A stretch of DNA of 64,000 bases from Sulfitobacter brevis (GTDB lineage Bacteria > Pseudomonadota > Alphaproteobacteria > Rhodobacterales > Rhodobacteraceae): NCBI RefSeq assembly GCF_900112755.1, contig NZ_FOMW01000011.1, forward strand, positions 1 through 64,000, in the 5' to 3' direction. The notes below the pieces were generated by a model, which was given only the letters and a program-made list of their open reading frames with translations, searched no databases and was not told where the DNA came from. A program made the translations under genes and the position numbers. This document shows, piece by piece, positions 18,231-26,885 of the stretch (positions within the stretch are counted from its first letter, which is position 1; each line of letters starts with the position of its first letter).

Positions 18231-18437
18231 ATGACATCGAAAAAATTCGCGAAAAAAACCGAAGGCACGAGCCGCCGCGATTTTTTGAAACTGGCAGGCA
18301 CCGCCGCGCCCGCAGCCGCTGTGGCCGTGGCCACTGCAGGGCAGGCTGAAGCAGGTCCGGCAGAGCCTGATCTGTCGTCACAGACAATGCAGGACACCGC
18401 GCATACCCGCGCTTACTTTGCGAGCGCACGGTTCTGA
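18231..18437 (+). CDS. Small twin-arginine peptide of the formate dehydrogenase operon
   Basis: 68 residues. It has SRRDFLKLAGTAAPAAAVAVA (a twin-arginine export signal, about 14-35) followed by a short tail ending HTRAYFASARF. This corresponds to the short Tat-target proteins repeatedly found just before fdhA. The whole mature part is only about 30 residues. It may be an assembly peptide or a decoy for the TorD-like chaperone; nothing is established. A good RBS (AAAGGGGAG) precedes the ATG. Confidence 0.85.
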   Translation: MTSKKFAKKTEGTSRRDFLKLAGTAAPAAAVAVATAGQAEAGPAEPDLSSQTMQDTAHTRAYFASARF

Positions 18438-18508
18438 GCGCAGGCTGATAACAACATACTGCAGAGCAGGCCGGACAAGATGGCCAACTGCGGATCGGGA
18501 GGACGACG

Positions 18509-21500
18509 ATGTTAAGAAAAAAGACAAACGCAGCTGTCAGAGGTGCACGCCCGAGCGTCAGCGCTCAGGCCCCGTCACGTGGTGTTGACCGCCGGACGTT
18601 CCTGCGCGGCTCGGGTCTTGCCATTGGCGGGCTTGCCGCGATTGCGGGCACCGGCGGCACAGTTACGCAGGCCTCGGCCCAGACGGCTGTGCAAACCGCG
18701 ATGGAAACCCGCAAGTCGATCTGCACCCATTGTTCGGTCGGTTGTACGGTTATCGCCGAAGTCGATCAGGGTGTCTGGATCGGGCAGGAGCCGGGTTGGG
18801 ACAGCCCCTTTAACCTCGGGTCACATTGCGCAAAGGGCGCTTCGGTCCGCGAGCACGCGCACGGCGAACGTCGTCTGAAATACCCGATGAAGAAAGTTGC
18901 CGGTGAGTGGCAGCGGATGAGCTGGGCTGACGCGATCAACGAGATCGGCGACGGCATGATGAAAATCCGCGAAGAGAGCGGACCAGATTCGGTCTACTGG
19001 CTCGGCTCGGCCAAGCACAGCAACGAACAGGCCTATCTGTTCCGCAAGTTTGCCGCATATTGGGGCACCAATAACGTCGACCACCAAGCGCGGATTTGTC
19101 ACTCCACCACCGTGGCGGGCGTGGCGAACACATGGGGCTACGGCGCCATGACCAACAGCTACAACGACATTCATAACTCCAAGGCGATCTTTGTGATCGG
19201 CGGCAACCCGGCCGAGGCGCACCCTGTGTCGCTGCTGCACCTGCTGAAAGCCAAGGAAGAAAACAACGCGCCGCTGATCGTTTGTGATCCGCGCTTTACG
19301 CGCACCGCGGCCCATGCTGATGAGTATGTGCGCTTCCGGCCCGGTTCGGACGTGGCGCTGGTCTGGGGCATTCTTTACCACATTTTCGAGAATGGCTGGG
19401 AAGACAAGGAATTCATCCGGACCCGCGTTTGGGGCATGGATCAAATCCGCGACGAAGTAAAAAAGTGGACACCCGAAGAAGTCGAGCGTGTGACCGGTGC
19501 GCCGGGCGAGCAGCTTGAGCGCGTCGCACGGACACTTGTGAACAACCGTCCCGGCACCGTGATCTGGTGTATGGGTGGCACGCAGCACTCCAACGGTAAC
19601 AACAACACCCGTGCCTATTGCATCCTGCAGCTCGCATTGGGCAACATGGGCACCGCTGGTGGCGGCACCAACATCTTCCGCGGCCACGACAACGTGCAGG
19701 GCGCGACCGATCTGGGTGTTCTCGCCGATACGCTGCCGGGCTACTATGGTCTGTCCGCTGGCGCATGGGCGCACTGGGCGCGGGTCTGGGACGAGGATCT
19801 TGACTGGCTCAAGAGCCGGTTCTCCGAAGCCAGCTATGACGAAACGGCGATGATGAACCTGACCGGTATTCCGGTCAGCCGCTGGATTGACGGTGTGTTG
19901 GAGGACAAAGAGAACCTGCAACAGCCCGACAACACCCGCGCGATGGTTCTGTGGGGCCACGCGCCCAACAGCCAGACCCGTCAGAAGGAAATGGTCACGG
20001 CGATGGAAAAGCTGGATATGCTGGTCGTCATCGACCCCTATCCGACTGTCACCGCCGTGTTGCAGAACCGCTCTGACGGGGTATGGCTACTGCCTGCCGC
20101 CACGCAGTTTGAAACACGCGGATCAGTGACCGCGTCAAACCGGTCGCTGCAGTGGCGTGACAAGATCGTCGAGCCGCTGTTTGAATCGCTGCCTGACCAC
20201 ACGATCATCGCGCTGTTTGCCGAGAAGTTCGGCTTCCACGACAAGATGTTCCGCAACATTGCCATCGACGATGGTGCCGAGCCGAACGTCGAGGACATCA
20301 CCCGCGAATATAACCGCGGCATGTGGACCATCGGCTATACGGGTCAAAGCCCCGAGCGGATGAAGATGCACATGGAAAACCAGCACACCTTTGACCGCAC
20401 CACGCTGCGCGCCAATGGTGGGCCGGCGGACGGTGATTTCTACGGGATGCCGTGGCCTTGCTGGGGCACACCCGAGATGAACCATCCCGGCACCGCGAAC
20501 CTCTATGATATGTCGATGCCAGTGGCCGAAGGCGGCCTGACCTTCCGCGCCCGTTTCGGTGTGGAGCGTGACGGCGAGAACCTTCTGGCCGAGGGTGTCT
20601 ATTCTGTCGGCTCCGAAATTCAGGACGGATACCCTGAGTTCACCGTGCAAATGCTGCGTGACCTTGGTTGGGACAAAGACCTGACGGACGATGAAAGGGA
20701 CTCGATCAATGCGGTCGCGGGCTTTGAGCCCGGCATGCGTCTGTCGACGAAACAGCCTGACGATGGCGACACCGATCCGACCAACGACAACGAAGAAGTC
20801 GGTGAAACCAGCCAGCAGGGCGACATCCCGTCCGACTTCGAAGAGAAGACTGGCGGCGTGAACTGGAAAACCGACCTTTCGGGCGGTATCCAGCGGGTCG
20901 CTATTGCCCATGGCTGTGCGCCCTTCGGCAACGCCAAGGCGCGGGCCGTGGTCTGGACCTTCCCAGATCCGGTGCCAATCCACCGCGAGCCGCTTTACAC
21001 AGCGCGTCGTGATCTGGTGGCAGATTACCCGACCTATGAGGACAAGACCTTCTGGCGGGTGCCGACCATGTATGCCTCGATCCAGGAGAACGACTTCTCG
21101 AAAGAGTATCCGATTGTCCTGACCTCGGGACGTTTGGTGGAATACGAAGGCGGCGGCGACGAGACACGCTCGAACCCGTGGCTCGCAGAACTGCAGCAGG
21201 ACATGTTTGTCGAGATCAATACCCGCGACGCCAATAACCTTGGTGTGCGTGATGGTGCTCAGGTCTGGGTCGAAGGCCCCGAGGGCGGCAAGGTAAAGGT
21301 CATGGCGATGGTGACCGAGCGGGTCGGCGAGGGCGTGGCCTTCATGCCGTTCCACTTTGGTGGCCACATGGAAGGTGTCGATCTGCGCGACCGCTATCCT
21401 GACGGTGCCGACCCCTATGTTTTGGGTGAATCCACTAATACCGCACAGACCTATGGCTACGATTCAGTGACCCAGATGCAAGAGACCAAGGCCACTCTTT

Positions 21501-21520
21501 GCAAAATCTGGACAGCGTAA
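18509..21520 (+). CDS. fdhA: Formate dehydrogenase catalytic (alpha) subunit, Cys-type
   Basis: 1003 residues. It has a twin-arginine signal (DRRTFLRGSGLAIGGLAAIAG, about 27-47), a [4Fe-4S] site Cys72, Cys75, Cys79 and Cys107, the molybdopterin domains, and Cys197-His198 in ARICHSTT, where selenocysteine or cysteine binds Mo/W. No in-frame TGA is used, so this is a cysteine enzyme. The C-terminal dinucleotide-binding part contains LTSGRLVEYEGGGDETRSNPWLAEL. It oxidises formate to CO2 in the periplasm and passes electrons to FdhB and FdhC. An acidic insert (DDGDTDPTNDNEE, about 750-765) lies between domains. The gene follows the TorD chaperone and the Tat peptide in the same operon. Mo versus W cannot be told from sequence, but TupA is adjacent. 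Confidence 0.95.
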   Translation: MLRKKTNAAVRGARPSVSAQAPSRGVDRRTFLRGSGLAIGGLAAIAGTGGTVTQASAQTAVQTAMETRKSICTHCSVGCTVIAEVDQGVWIGQEPGWDSPFNLGSHCAKGASVREHAHGERRLKYPMKKVAGEWQRMSWADAINEIGDGMMKIREESGPDSVYWLGSAKHSNEQAYLFRKFAAYWGTNNVDHQARICHSTTVAGVANTWGYGAMTNSYNDIHNSKAIFVIGGNPAEAHPVSLLHLLKAKEENNAPLIVCDPRFTRTAAHADEYVRFRPGSDVALVWGILYHIFENGWEDKEFIRTRVWGMDQIRDEVKKWTPEEVERVTGAPGEQLERVARTLVNNRPGTVIWCMGGTQHSNGNNNTRAYCILQLALGNMGTAGGGTNIFRGHDNVQGATDLGVLADTLPGYYGLSAGAWAHWARVWDEDLDWLKSRFSEASYDETAMMNLTGIPVSRWIDGVLEDKENLQQPDNTRAMVLWGHAPNSQTRQKEMVTAMEKLDMLVVIDPYPTVTAVLQNRSDGVWLLPAATQFETRGSVTASNRSLQWRDKIVEPLFESLPDHTIIALFAEKFGFHDKMFRNIAIDDGAEPNVEDITREYNRGMWTIGYTGQSPERMKMHMENQHTFDRTTLRANGGPADGDFYGMPWPCWGTPEMNHPGTANLYDMSMPVAEGGLTFRARFGVERDGENLLAEGVYSVGSEIQDGYPEFTVQMLRDLGWDKDLTDDERDSINAVAGFEPGMRLSTKQPDDGDTDPTNDNEEVGETSQQGDIPSDFEEKTGGVNWKTDLSGGIQRVAIAHGCAPFGNAKARAVVWTFPDPVPIHREPLYTARRDLVADYPTYEDKTFWRVPTMYASIQENDFSKEYPIVLTSGRLVEYEGGGDETRSNPWLAELQQDMFVEINTRDANNLGVRDGAQVWVEGPEGGKVKVMAMVTERVGEGVAFMPFHFGGHMEGVDLRDRYPDGADPYVLGESTNTAQTYGYDSVTQMQETKATLCKIWTA

Positions 21521-21533
21521 GGAGACGACGAAG

Positions 21534-22127
21534 ATGGCAAGAGCAAAATTTCTCTGCGACGCCGAACGCTGCATCGAATGCAACGCCTGTGTCACTGCAT
21601 GTAAGAACGAACACGAGGTGCCGTGGGGCATCAACCGCCGCAAGGTGGTCACGATCGGTGACGGCAAACCGGGCGAACGCTCGATCTCGGTTGCCTGTAT
21701 GCACTGCTCGGATGCGCCTTGTATGGCGGTGTGTCCGGTAGACTGTTTCTACCAGACCGACGATGGCATCGTGTTGCACTCCAAGGACCTGTGCATCGGT
21801 TGTGGTTACTGTTTCTATGCCTGTCCGTTTGGCGCGCCTCAGTATCCACAGGCGGGCAACTTCGGGTCACGCGGCAAAATGGACAAATGTACTTTCTGTG
21901 CCGGTGGCCCAGAAGAGAACCACTCCGCCGCCGAGTTCCAGAAGTATGGCCGCAACCGAATCGCGGAAGGCAAACTGCCGATCTGCGCCGAGATGTGTTC
22001 CACCAAAGCCCTGTTGGCAGGAGACGGCGACGAAGTGTCCTCGATCTACCGCGAACGTGTGGTTGCGCGGGGCTTCGGCTCGGGCGCGTGGGGTTGGGGC
22101 ACAGCTTACGGCCAGAAAGGTCAGTAA
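21534..22127 (+). CDS. fdhB: Formate dehydrogenase iron-sulfur (beta) subunit
   Basis: 197 residues with four cysteine groups: CIECNACVTAC at 13-23, CMHCSDAPCMAVCP, CIGCGYCFYACP, and CTFC with a later CAEMC. These hold four [4Fe-4S] clusters that conduct electrons from FdhA to the membrane subunit. It has no Tat signal of its own and is expected to be exported with FdhA. It lacks the C-terminal membrane helix of the E. coli FdnH protein. It begins 13 bp after fdhA, with GGAGACGACGA before the ATG. Confidence 0.94.
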   Translation: MARAKFLCDAERCIECNACVTACKNEHEVPWGINRRKVVTIGDGKPGERSISVACMHCSDAPCMAVCPVDCFYQTDDGIVLHSKDLCIGCGYCFYACPFGAPQYPQAGNFGSRGKMDKCTFCAGGPEENHSAAEFQKYGRNRIAEGKLPICAEMCSTKALLAGDGDEVSSIYRERVVARGFGSGAWGWGTAYGQKGQ

Positions 22128-22209
22128 CTCTGCGAAGCAGGGCTGACGATGCGAGGGGGGCGGCCTGTCAGGGGCCGCCTGACACCGCAAAAATGACAAG
22201 GATAGCTTG

Positions 22210-23403
22210 ATGCGCTCGATCATCATCACCTGTTTGGCCCTCATGGTCTGGGCTGGCATTGCCACTGCCCAGGACGTGGTGGCACCGCAAACCAGCACCG
22301 TAACAACCAGCCCGTCGACCACCTCGCTGCAAGAAATTTTGCGGCGGCAGGAAGGGTTGAAGGTTGATCAGGAAGACCGCGCCCGCGTGACAGGGGAGGG
22401 CGAAGAAGGCATGCCGATCACCGCGCCGCTAGGCACGCGCGGCGGCGCCTCGGACCCTGATTTGTGGCGGGCCTTGCGGTTTGACGTGGCCGATGTGTCG
22501 ACCCAGCAGCGCGGGCCCGCGGCACGCACGCTGATCCAGGAAGGCGGCATGTGGTGGCTGGATTTCCGGCGCGGACCGCTTCTGACCTATGGCGCGATTT
22601 TCCTCGGCGGTACGCTGGCTGTGTTGGCGATTTTCTATCTCATTCGCGGCAAGGTGCGGATCGAGGGGCCGATTACCGGTCGCCGGATCGAACGGTTCAA
22701 GGCGATCGAGCGCTTTGCCCATTGGTTGCTGGCAACCTCGTTTATTCTGCTGGGACTGACCGGTCTCTTTACGCTCTTCGGGCGCAAGGTGCTGATCCCC
22801 GCCTTTGGCCTAGAGGCGTTTTCCTTTATCGCCACCGGATCGAAGTGGGTGCACAACAATATCTCATGGGCATTCATGATTGCACTGGTGATGATCTTTA
22901 TCTTCTGGGTGCTGCACAACTTGCCGGACCGCACGGACATCAACTGGCTGCTCAAGGGCGGCGGCATTTTTGGCAAGGGCCATCCGCCCGCCAAGAAGTT
23001 CAACGCGGGCCAGAAGATTATTTTCTGGTCGGTGATTATCCTCGGCGGGTCGATCTCGGTCTCGGGTCTGTCCTTGCTGTTCCCATTTGAGTTCAACCTG
23101 TTTGCCATGACCTTCGAGAAGCTAAACGCCATCGGCGCACCGGGTTGGTTCGGTTTTGACGCGCTGGAGACCAATCTCTCGCCGCAAGAAGAAATGCAGT
23201 ATTCGCAGCTTTGGCACGCGATCATCAGCCTCGTGCTGACCGGCATCATCTTTGCCCATATCTATATCGGTACGCTGGGGATGGAGGGCGCGTTTGACGC
23301 CATGGGTTCCGGTGACGTTGAGGAGCAATGGGCCCGCGAGCATCACAGCCTGTGGGTGGCCGAGGTCGAAAAGCGCAACACGCTGACAGTGGAGGAGGCA
23401 TAA
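22210..23403 (+). CDS. fdhC: Formate dehydrogenase cytochrome b556 (gamma) subunit
   Basis: 397 residues. A signal-like N-terminus (MRSIIITCLALMVWAGIATAQ) and about 110 residues of periplasmic extension precede a five-helix membrane protein. Helices are seen at PLLTYGAIFLGGTLAVLAIF, RFAHWLLATSFILLGLTGLF, ISWAFMIALVMIFIFWVL, IIFWSVIILGGSISVSGLS and WHAIISLVLTGIIFAHIYI. His residues in FAHW, VLHN and LWHA are heme b ligand candidates. It anchors FdhAB and reduces quinone. A TTG lies directly before the chosen ATG. The long N-terminal extension is typical of the proteobacterial FDH gamma family, not of E. coli FdnI. Confidence 0.92.
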   Translation: MRSIIITCLALMVWAGIATAQDVVAPQTSTVTTSPSTTSLQEILRRQEGLKVDQEDRARVTGEGEEGMPITAPLGTRGGASDPDLWRALRFDVADVSTQQRGPAARTLIQEGGMWWLDFRRGPLLTYGAIFLGGTLAVLAIFYLIRGKVRIEGPITGRRIERFKAIERFAHWLLATSFILLGLTGLFTLFGRKVLIPAFGLEAFSFIATGSKWVHNNISWAFMIALVMIFIFWVLHNLPDRTDINWLLKGGGIFGKGHPPAKKFNAGQKIIFWSVIILGGSISVSGLSLLFPFEFNLFAMTFEKLNAIGAPGWFGFDALETNLSPQEEMQYSQLWHAIISLVLTGIIFAHIYIGTLGMEGAFDAMGSGDVEEQWAREHHSLWVAEVEKRNTLTVEEA

Positions 23404-23404
23404 G

Positions 23405-23530
23405 ATGAAAGCATTTCTTTTGGCCCTCGTGGCGGCGGTCGTGATCACCATCGGTATGAACCTGTTGCTCAACAACATCGGCTATACCGAGCGCTCGCGC
23501 ATTAGCACCGACAACGTCCGGCTCCACTGA
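23405..23530 (+). CDS. 41-residue single-span membrane peptide at the end of the fdh operon
   Basis: The ATG lies 1 bp after the fdhC stop, with GAGGAGGCA just before it, an excellent RBS position. The peptide starts MKAFLLALVAAVVITIGMNL: one hydrophobic helix (about 3-22), then a short polar tail NNIGYTERSRISTDNVRLH. It could be a tiny accessory subunit of the membrane formate dehydrogenase, comparable in size to the small subunits of cytochrome bd or cbb3 oxidases, but no known family was recognised. The translational coupling and the terminator 28 bp downstream support it as the real last gene. Confidence 0.72.
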   Translation: MKAFLLALVAAVVITIGMNLLLNNIGYTERSRISTDNVRLH

Positions 23531-23558
23531 GGCGGGTAATACACTGGAATGCAGGCGG

Positions 23559-23584
23559 GGCTTTCTTGAGAGAGAAAGCCTTTG
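23559..23584 (+). terminator. Terminator after the fdh operon
   Basis: GGCTTTC (23559-23565) and GAAAGCC (23574-23580) form a 7-bp stem with an 8-nt loop, followed by a short TTTG run, 28 bp behind the small membrane peptide gene. Confidence 0.55.
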
Positions 23585-23644
23585 CGCATCGCGGGTTACG
23601 GCGGCAAAGTGCAGTCTGGTGACCATCAACAAGAGGCGTCCGAC

Positions 23645-24376
23645 ATGCCATCCATCCTGATTACCGGCGCAGGCAGCGGAATTGGCCGCGCCACCGCTCA
23701 GGCCTTTCTTGACGCGGGTTGGCAGGTCGGGCTGATCGGACGCCGCGAGGCCGCTTTGGCCGAAACCGCAGCGGACAGCGACGCATTGGTTCTGCCCTGC
23801 GATGTCACCGATGAGGCGCAGGTAAAGGATGCGTTCGCCAAGGCGGTGCAGCATTGGGGCCACCTTGATGCCGTATTTAACAATGCCGGTGTCAGCCTGC
23901 GCGGCGCACCGATTGACGAGTTGTCGATGGATGACATCCGCACGTTGATCAACGTGAATGTCATGGGCAGTTTCATTGTTGCACAGGCCGGCTTTGCGCA
24001 GATGCGCCAGCAGGCGCCGCAGGGCGGGCGGATCATTAACAACGGATCAATTTCGGCGCATGTGCCGCGCTGGGGGGCTGCGGCCTATACGGCCTCGAAA
24101 CATGCGGTAACGGGGCTGACGCGCAGTCTGTCGCTGGACGGGCGACCCTTTAACATCGCTTGCGGGCAAATCGACATCGGCAATGCGCTGACCGAAATGG
24201 CCACGCCTATGGTGACCGGCATGCCGCAGGCTGACGGCACTGTTGCGCCCGAAGCCGTCATGGACGTCGCCCATGTCGCGTCCTCGGTGCTTTATATGGC
24301 GGGATTGCCGCTGTCGGCGAATGTACAGTTCATGACCGTGATGGCGACCACCATGCCTTTCATCGGGCGCGGATAG
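23645..24376 (+). CDS. Short-chain dehydrogenase/reductase
   Basis: 243 residues from MPSILITGAGSGIGRA (RBS AAGAGG). The cofactor motif TGAGSGIG is at 7-14, NNAGVS follows, and the catalytic YTASK has Tyr148 and Lys152, with NGSISA before it. GRREAAL after strand 2 suggests NADP(H). The substrate cannot be predicted. The next gene is a FAH-family hydrolase in the same direction, 67 bp downstream, so the two may form a small catabolic operon. Confidence 0.9.
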   Translation: MPSILITGAGSGIGRATAQAFLDAGWQVGLIGRREAALAETAADSDALVLPCDVTDEAQVKDAFAKAVQHWGHLDAVFNNAGVSLRGAPIDELSMDDIRTLINVNVMGSFIVAQAGFAQMRQQAPQGGRIINNGSISAHVPRWGAAAYTASKHAVTGLTRSLSLDGRPFNIACGQIDIGNALTEMATPMVTGMPQADGTVAPEAVMDVAHVASSVLYMAGLPLSANVQFMTVMATTMPFIGRG

Positions 24377-24443
24377 TCACGCAGCCCGGTCTGACAGCGT
24401 GGGCCGCGAAAAAACTCCAAGATCAAACGAGGGAAAAGAAGAG

Positions 24444-25292
24444 ATGAAATTGCTGCGCTTTGGGCCGGTGGGCCAGGAAAAACCGGGGATGCTGGACGCG
24501 CAAGGACAGCTGCGCGATCTGTCTGGCGTGGTGGATGATATCTCTGGCGCGGTTTTGTCGGATGCTGGGCTGGCCAAGCTACGGGCCTTGGACCCGACCG
24601 AACTGCCGCTGGTCGAAGGCACGCCGCGTTTGGGTGCCTGCGTGGGCGAGATTGGCAAGTTCTGCTGCATCGGCTTGAATTACTCCGATCACGCCGCTGA
24701 AACTGGTGCTTCGATCCCCGAACATCCGATCCTGTTTATGAAGGCCAATTCGGCCATTTCCGGCCCAAATGACACGGTGATGATGCCGCGCGGATCAACC
24801 TCGACCGATTGGGAGGTTGAACTGGGCGTTGTGATTGGCAAGACCGCAAAGTACGTCGGCAAAGAGGACGCCCTGGACTATGTTGCGGGCTACTGCGTGG
24901 TGAACGATGTGTCGGAGCGGCACTTTCAGACCGGCCTGACCGGCCAGTGGACCAAAGGTAAAAGCTGCGACACTTTCGGACCGACAGGTCCGTGGCTGGT
25001 GACCCGTGACGAGGTGGCCGATCCGCAGGCGCTTACTATGCATCTGGATTTAAACGGCACGCGGATGCAAACCGGGTCGACCGCCACGATGATTTTTACC
25101 GTGGCCGAAATTATTGAACATCTGAGCCAGCTTTTTACCCTTCATCCGGGCGATGTCATCTCCACCGGCACCCCTCCGGGTGTTGGCATGGGGATGAAAC
25201 CGCAGCCGGTCTACCTGAAAAAAGGCGACGTCATGGATGTGGCGATCGAGGGGTTGGGCGCACAGCGCCAGGAGATCGGGCAGGACGCTTAA
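24444..25292 (+). CDS. Fumarylacetoacetate hydrolase (FAH) family protein
   Basis: 282 residues. It starts MKLLRFGPVGQEKPGML (RBS GAAAAGAAGAG), has the FAH core IGLNYSDHAAETGASIPEHPILFMKAN, the metal site segment DWEVELGVVIGK with YVAGYCVVNDVSER, and ends with GDVISTGTPPGVGMGM and IEGLGAQRQEI. The family holds Mg2+ or Mn2+ and cleaves C-C bonds of 1,3-diketo acids or acts as ureidoglycolate lyase or acylpyruvase. The substrate is unknown; pairing with the upstream SDR suggests sugar acid (2,4-diketo-3-deoxy) or aromatic breakdown. Confidence 0.9.
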   Translation: MKLLRFGPVGQEKPGMLDAQGQLRDLSGVVDDISGAVLSDAGLAKLRALDPTELPLVEGTPRLGACVGEIGKFCCIGLNYSDHAAETGASIPEHPILFMKANSAISGPNDTVMMPRGSTSTDWEVELGVVIGKTAKYVGKEDALDYVAGYCVVNDVSERHFQTGLTGQWTKGKSCDTFGPTGPWLVTRDEVADPQALTMHLDLNGTRMQTGSTATMIFTVAEIIEHLSQLFTLHPGDVISTGTPPGVGMGMKPQPVYLKKGDVMDVAIEGLGAQRQEIGQDA

Positions 25293-25322
25293 CCTTCGAC
25301 GCAACTCTTTTCGCAGCGTTAC

Positions 25323-25348
25323 GGAACGGCCCGCCCGCGCGGGACGTT
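25323..25348 (+). promoter_or_regulatory. EcfG-type promoter upstream of dedA
   Basis: GGAAC (25323-25327), 17 bp, then CGTT (25345-25348): a perfect match to the alphaproteobacterial general-stress sigma factor (EcfG) consensus GGAAC-N16/17-CGTT. It would start a transcript near 25355, leaving a leader of about 220 nt before dedA. Confidence 0.5.
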
Positions 25349-25408
25349 TGCATACCAGACGCTCCTTTGTAGCAGCTTCAACGTGCCCTCATGGCCCGCC
25401 TGAAAATT

Positions 25409-25446
25409 CCGCTGCGGCTTGATCCGTCAGGCACACGCCGCAGCGG
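25409..25446 (+). ncRNA. Strong hairpin in the dedA leader (candidate regulatory RNA)
   Basis: CCGCTGCGGC (25409-25418) and GCCGCAGCGG (25437-25446) are perfect 10-bp inverted arms around an 18-nt loop. The element lies about 60 nt after the predicted EcfG promoter start and 130 bp before dedA. No U-run follows, so it is more likely a structured 5' leader or small RNA element than a terminator. Confidence 0.35.
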
Positions 25447-25577
25447 AACGCTAATCGTCGGAGCAGGCGGTGCCAACAAGCAAGGCGGACGGTATGCCGC
25501 CCGGGTGCGATTAGTCACCGAAACGAAACCACGCGGGTGGCGGTGACCTCGCCTGCATCGTGACACAGGCAGTATGA

Positions 25578-26177
25578 ATGTTTGATTGGCTCGCCGGAAT
25601 TGTAGAGCAGGGCGGCTATGTCGCGATTGCGTTTCTGATGTTATTGGAGAACGTCTTTCCGCCAATCCCGTCGGAATTGATCATGCCGTTGGGTGGCTAC
25701 TTGGCGCAGCAAGGCACGCTTAATCCGGTTTTGGTGGTCATTGCGGGCAGCATCGGCTCGCTGGCAGGAACGACCCTGTGGTATTACGGGGCGCGCAAGC
25801 TGAACCGGGATCGGGTTTACGCCCTGATCGACCGCCATGGCTGGTGGCTCACCGTCACTCGCGAAGGGATGGAGAAGGCTGAGGAACGCTTCAAACGTCA
25901 TCAGGGGGCCGCGGTTTTCTGGGGGCGCATGCTGCCCGCGATCCGCACGTTGATCTCGGTACCTGCAGGTTTTGCCCGCATGTCGCTGTGGCGGTTTCTT
26001 GCGCTGTCGATGGCTGGAACGATCATCTGGGTCAGCCTTTTGACTGCCGCAGGTTACCTTCTCGGCACTCAATATGACAAGGTTTCGGGCTGGATCAATC
26101 CGGTAACCAACGTGCTTTTTGGCGCACTCGCGGTGCTTTATGTGGTTCGGTTGTTGCGGGGCAAGGGCCGCAAATAG
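25578..26177 (+). CDS. DedA family membrane protein
   Basis: 199 residues. The motif ENVFPPIPSELIMPLGGYLA near the start and FWGRMLPAIRTLISVPAGFARM in the middle are DedA/VTT signatures, with re-entrant loops carrying the conserved Glu and Arg. About four to five membrane helices are seen. DedA proteins act as lipid scramblases or flippases (undecaprenyl phosphate or phospholipid) and support envelope integrity and proton-motive-force tolerance. It is preceded by a leader with an EcfG-type promoter and followed convergently by MgtC. Confidence 0.9.
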   Translation: MFDWLAGIVEQGGYVAIAFLMLLENVFPPIPSELIMPLGGYLAQQGTLNPVLVVIAGSIGSLAGTTLWYYGARKLNRDRVYALIDRHGWWLTVTREGMEKAEERFKRHQGAAVFWGRMLPAIRTLISVPAGFARMSLWRFLALSMAGTIIWVSLLTAAGYLLGTQYDKVSGWINPVTNVLFGALAVLYVVRLLRGKGRK

Positions 26178-26195
26178 GTTTGATAGGTTAGCCGG

Positions 26196-26702
26196 TCAGG
26201 CATCCACTTGTGTCTCGGATTCGTCCTTAATGCCAAGACTGGTTTGCAATTTGCGCAACATATCGAGCACGATAAACCCCGTCGCCGCAGCCACGACAGC
26301 AATGAACCAAAAGCCCAGCCCCACCGCCAGCCCAATGCCCGCCGAGAGCCACATGCTGGCCCCCGTGGTCAGCCCGTGCACCTGCCCTTTGGAAAAAACT
26401 ACGATACCAGCAGCGAGGAAGGCCACACCGTTGGTCACTGCTTCGACCAACCGGATCGGATCGACGCGCACGATGTCTTGATCCAGCAACGGCATCTCCA
26501 TGACCGAGAGCGTGATCAGCGCAAAGGCCGTCGAGGCGATGCCGACCAGCATATTGGTGCGCAGCCCTGCGGTGCGGGTTTTCAGCTCGCGCTCGAATCC
26601 GATGATCCCACAGAGCAGAGCAGCGCCAAAGAGCCGCATCAACATCACCACAGTGTCTGGTCCGGATTTGGGGCTGAGTTCGGCGACGATGGTGTTCCAC
26701 AT
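26196..26702 (-). CDS. MgtC/SapB family membrane protein
   Basis: 168 residues. It has LMRLFGAALLCGIIGFERELKTRTAGLRTNMLVGIASTAF, the MgtC core with the conserved GxERE and AGLRT, and four to five helices (also LVEAVTNGVAFLAAGIVVF). MgtC-like proteins modulate Mg2+ limitation response, ATP synthase or membrane potential. A weaker EcfG-like element (GGAAC-N17-GGTT on the minus strand, 26779-26804) lies 77 bp upstream. Confidence 0.9.
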   Translation of the reverse strand: MWNTIVAELSPKSGPDTVVMLMRLFGAALLCGIIGFERELKTRTAGLRTNMLVGIASTAFALITLSVMEMPLLDQDIVRVDPIRLVEAVTNGVAFLAAGIVVFSKGQVHGLTTGASMWLSAGIGLAVGLGFWFIAVVAAATGFIVLDMLRKLQTSLGIKDESETQVDA

Positions 26703-26835
26703 ACAATTTTACCTGTTTTAGGGGTAACAAGGCTGTAGCGGGGGCGTCGTTGCAATCGGTCCCGTAGCTCAGTACTCCAACCGCCTCTCGGCGCGAATGG
26801 TTCCCACTGTCGCGCGCTGCGGGCGCTACAATGCA

Positions 26836-26865
26836 AAACAGCCCACACTTTCGTGCGGGCTGTTT
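26836..26865 (-). terminator. Terminator of the microprotein/DUF3618 stress operon
   Basis: On the minus strand AACAGCCCGCAC pairs with GTGTGGGCTGTT around a GAAA tetraloop and is followed by TTTTGC. It lies 20 bp beyond the stop of the DUF3618 gene. Confidence 0.85.
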
Positions 26866-26885
26866 CGATGACGTTCAACGTGGCG

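Noticed and set aside
18821-19960. 379-codon frame on the minus strand inside fdhA
   Set aside because: Antisense to a well-supported formate dehydrogenase gene, with no RBS or domain.
20135-21367. 410-codon frame on the minus strand inside fdhA
   Set aside because: Same reason; long antisense frames are common in such GC-rich genes.
25391-25546. 51-codon frame in the dedA leader
   Set aside because: Arg-rich with no RBS; it spans the perfect inverted repeat, so the RNA structure explains the sequence better.
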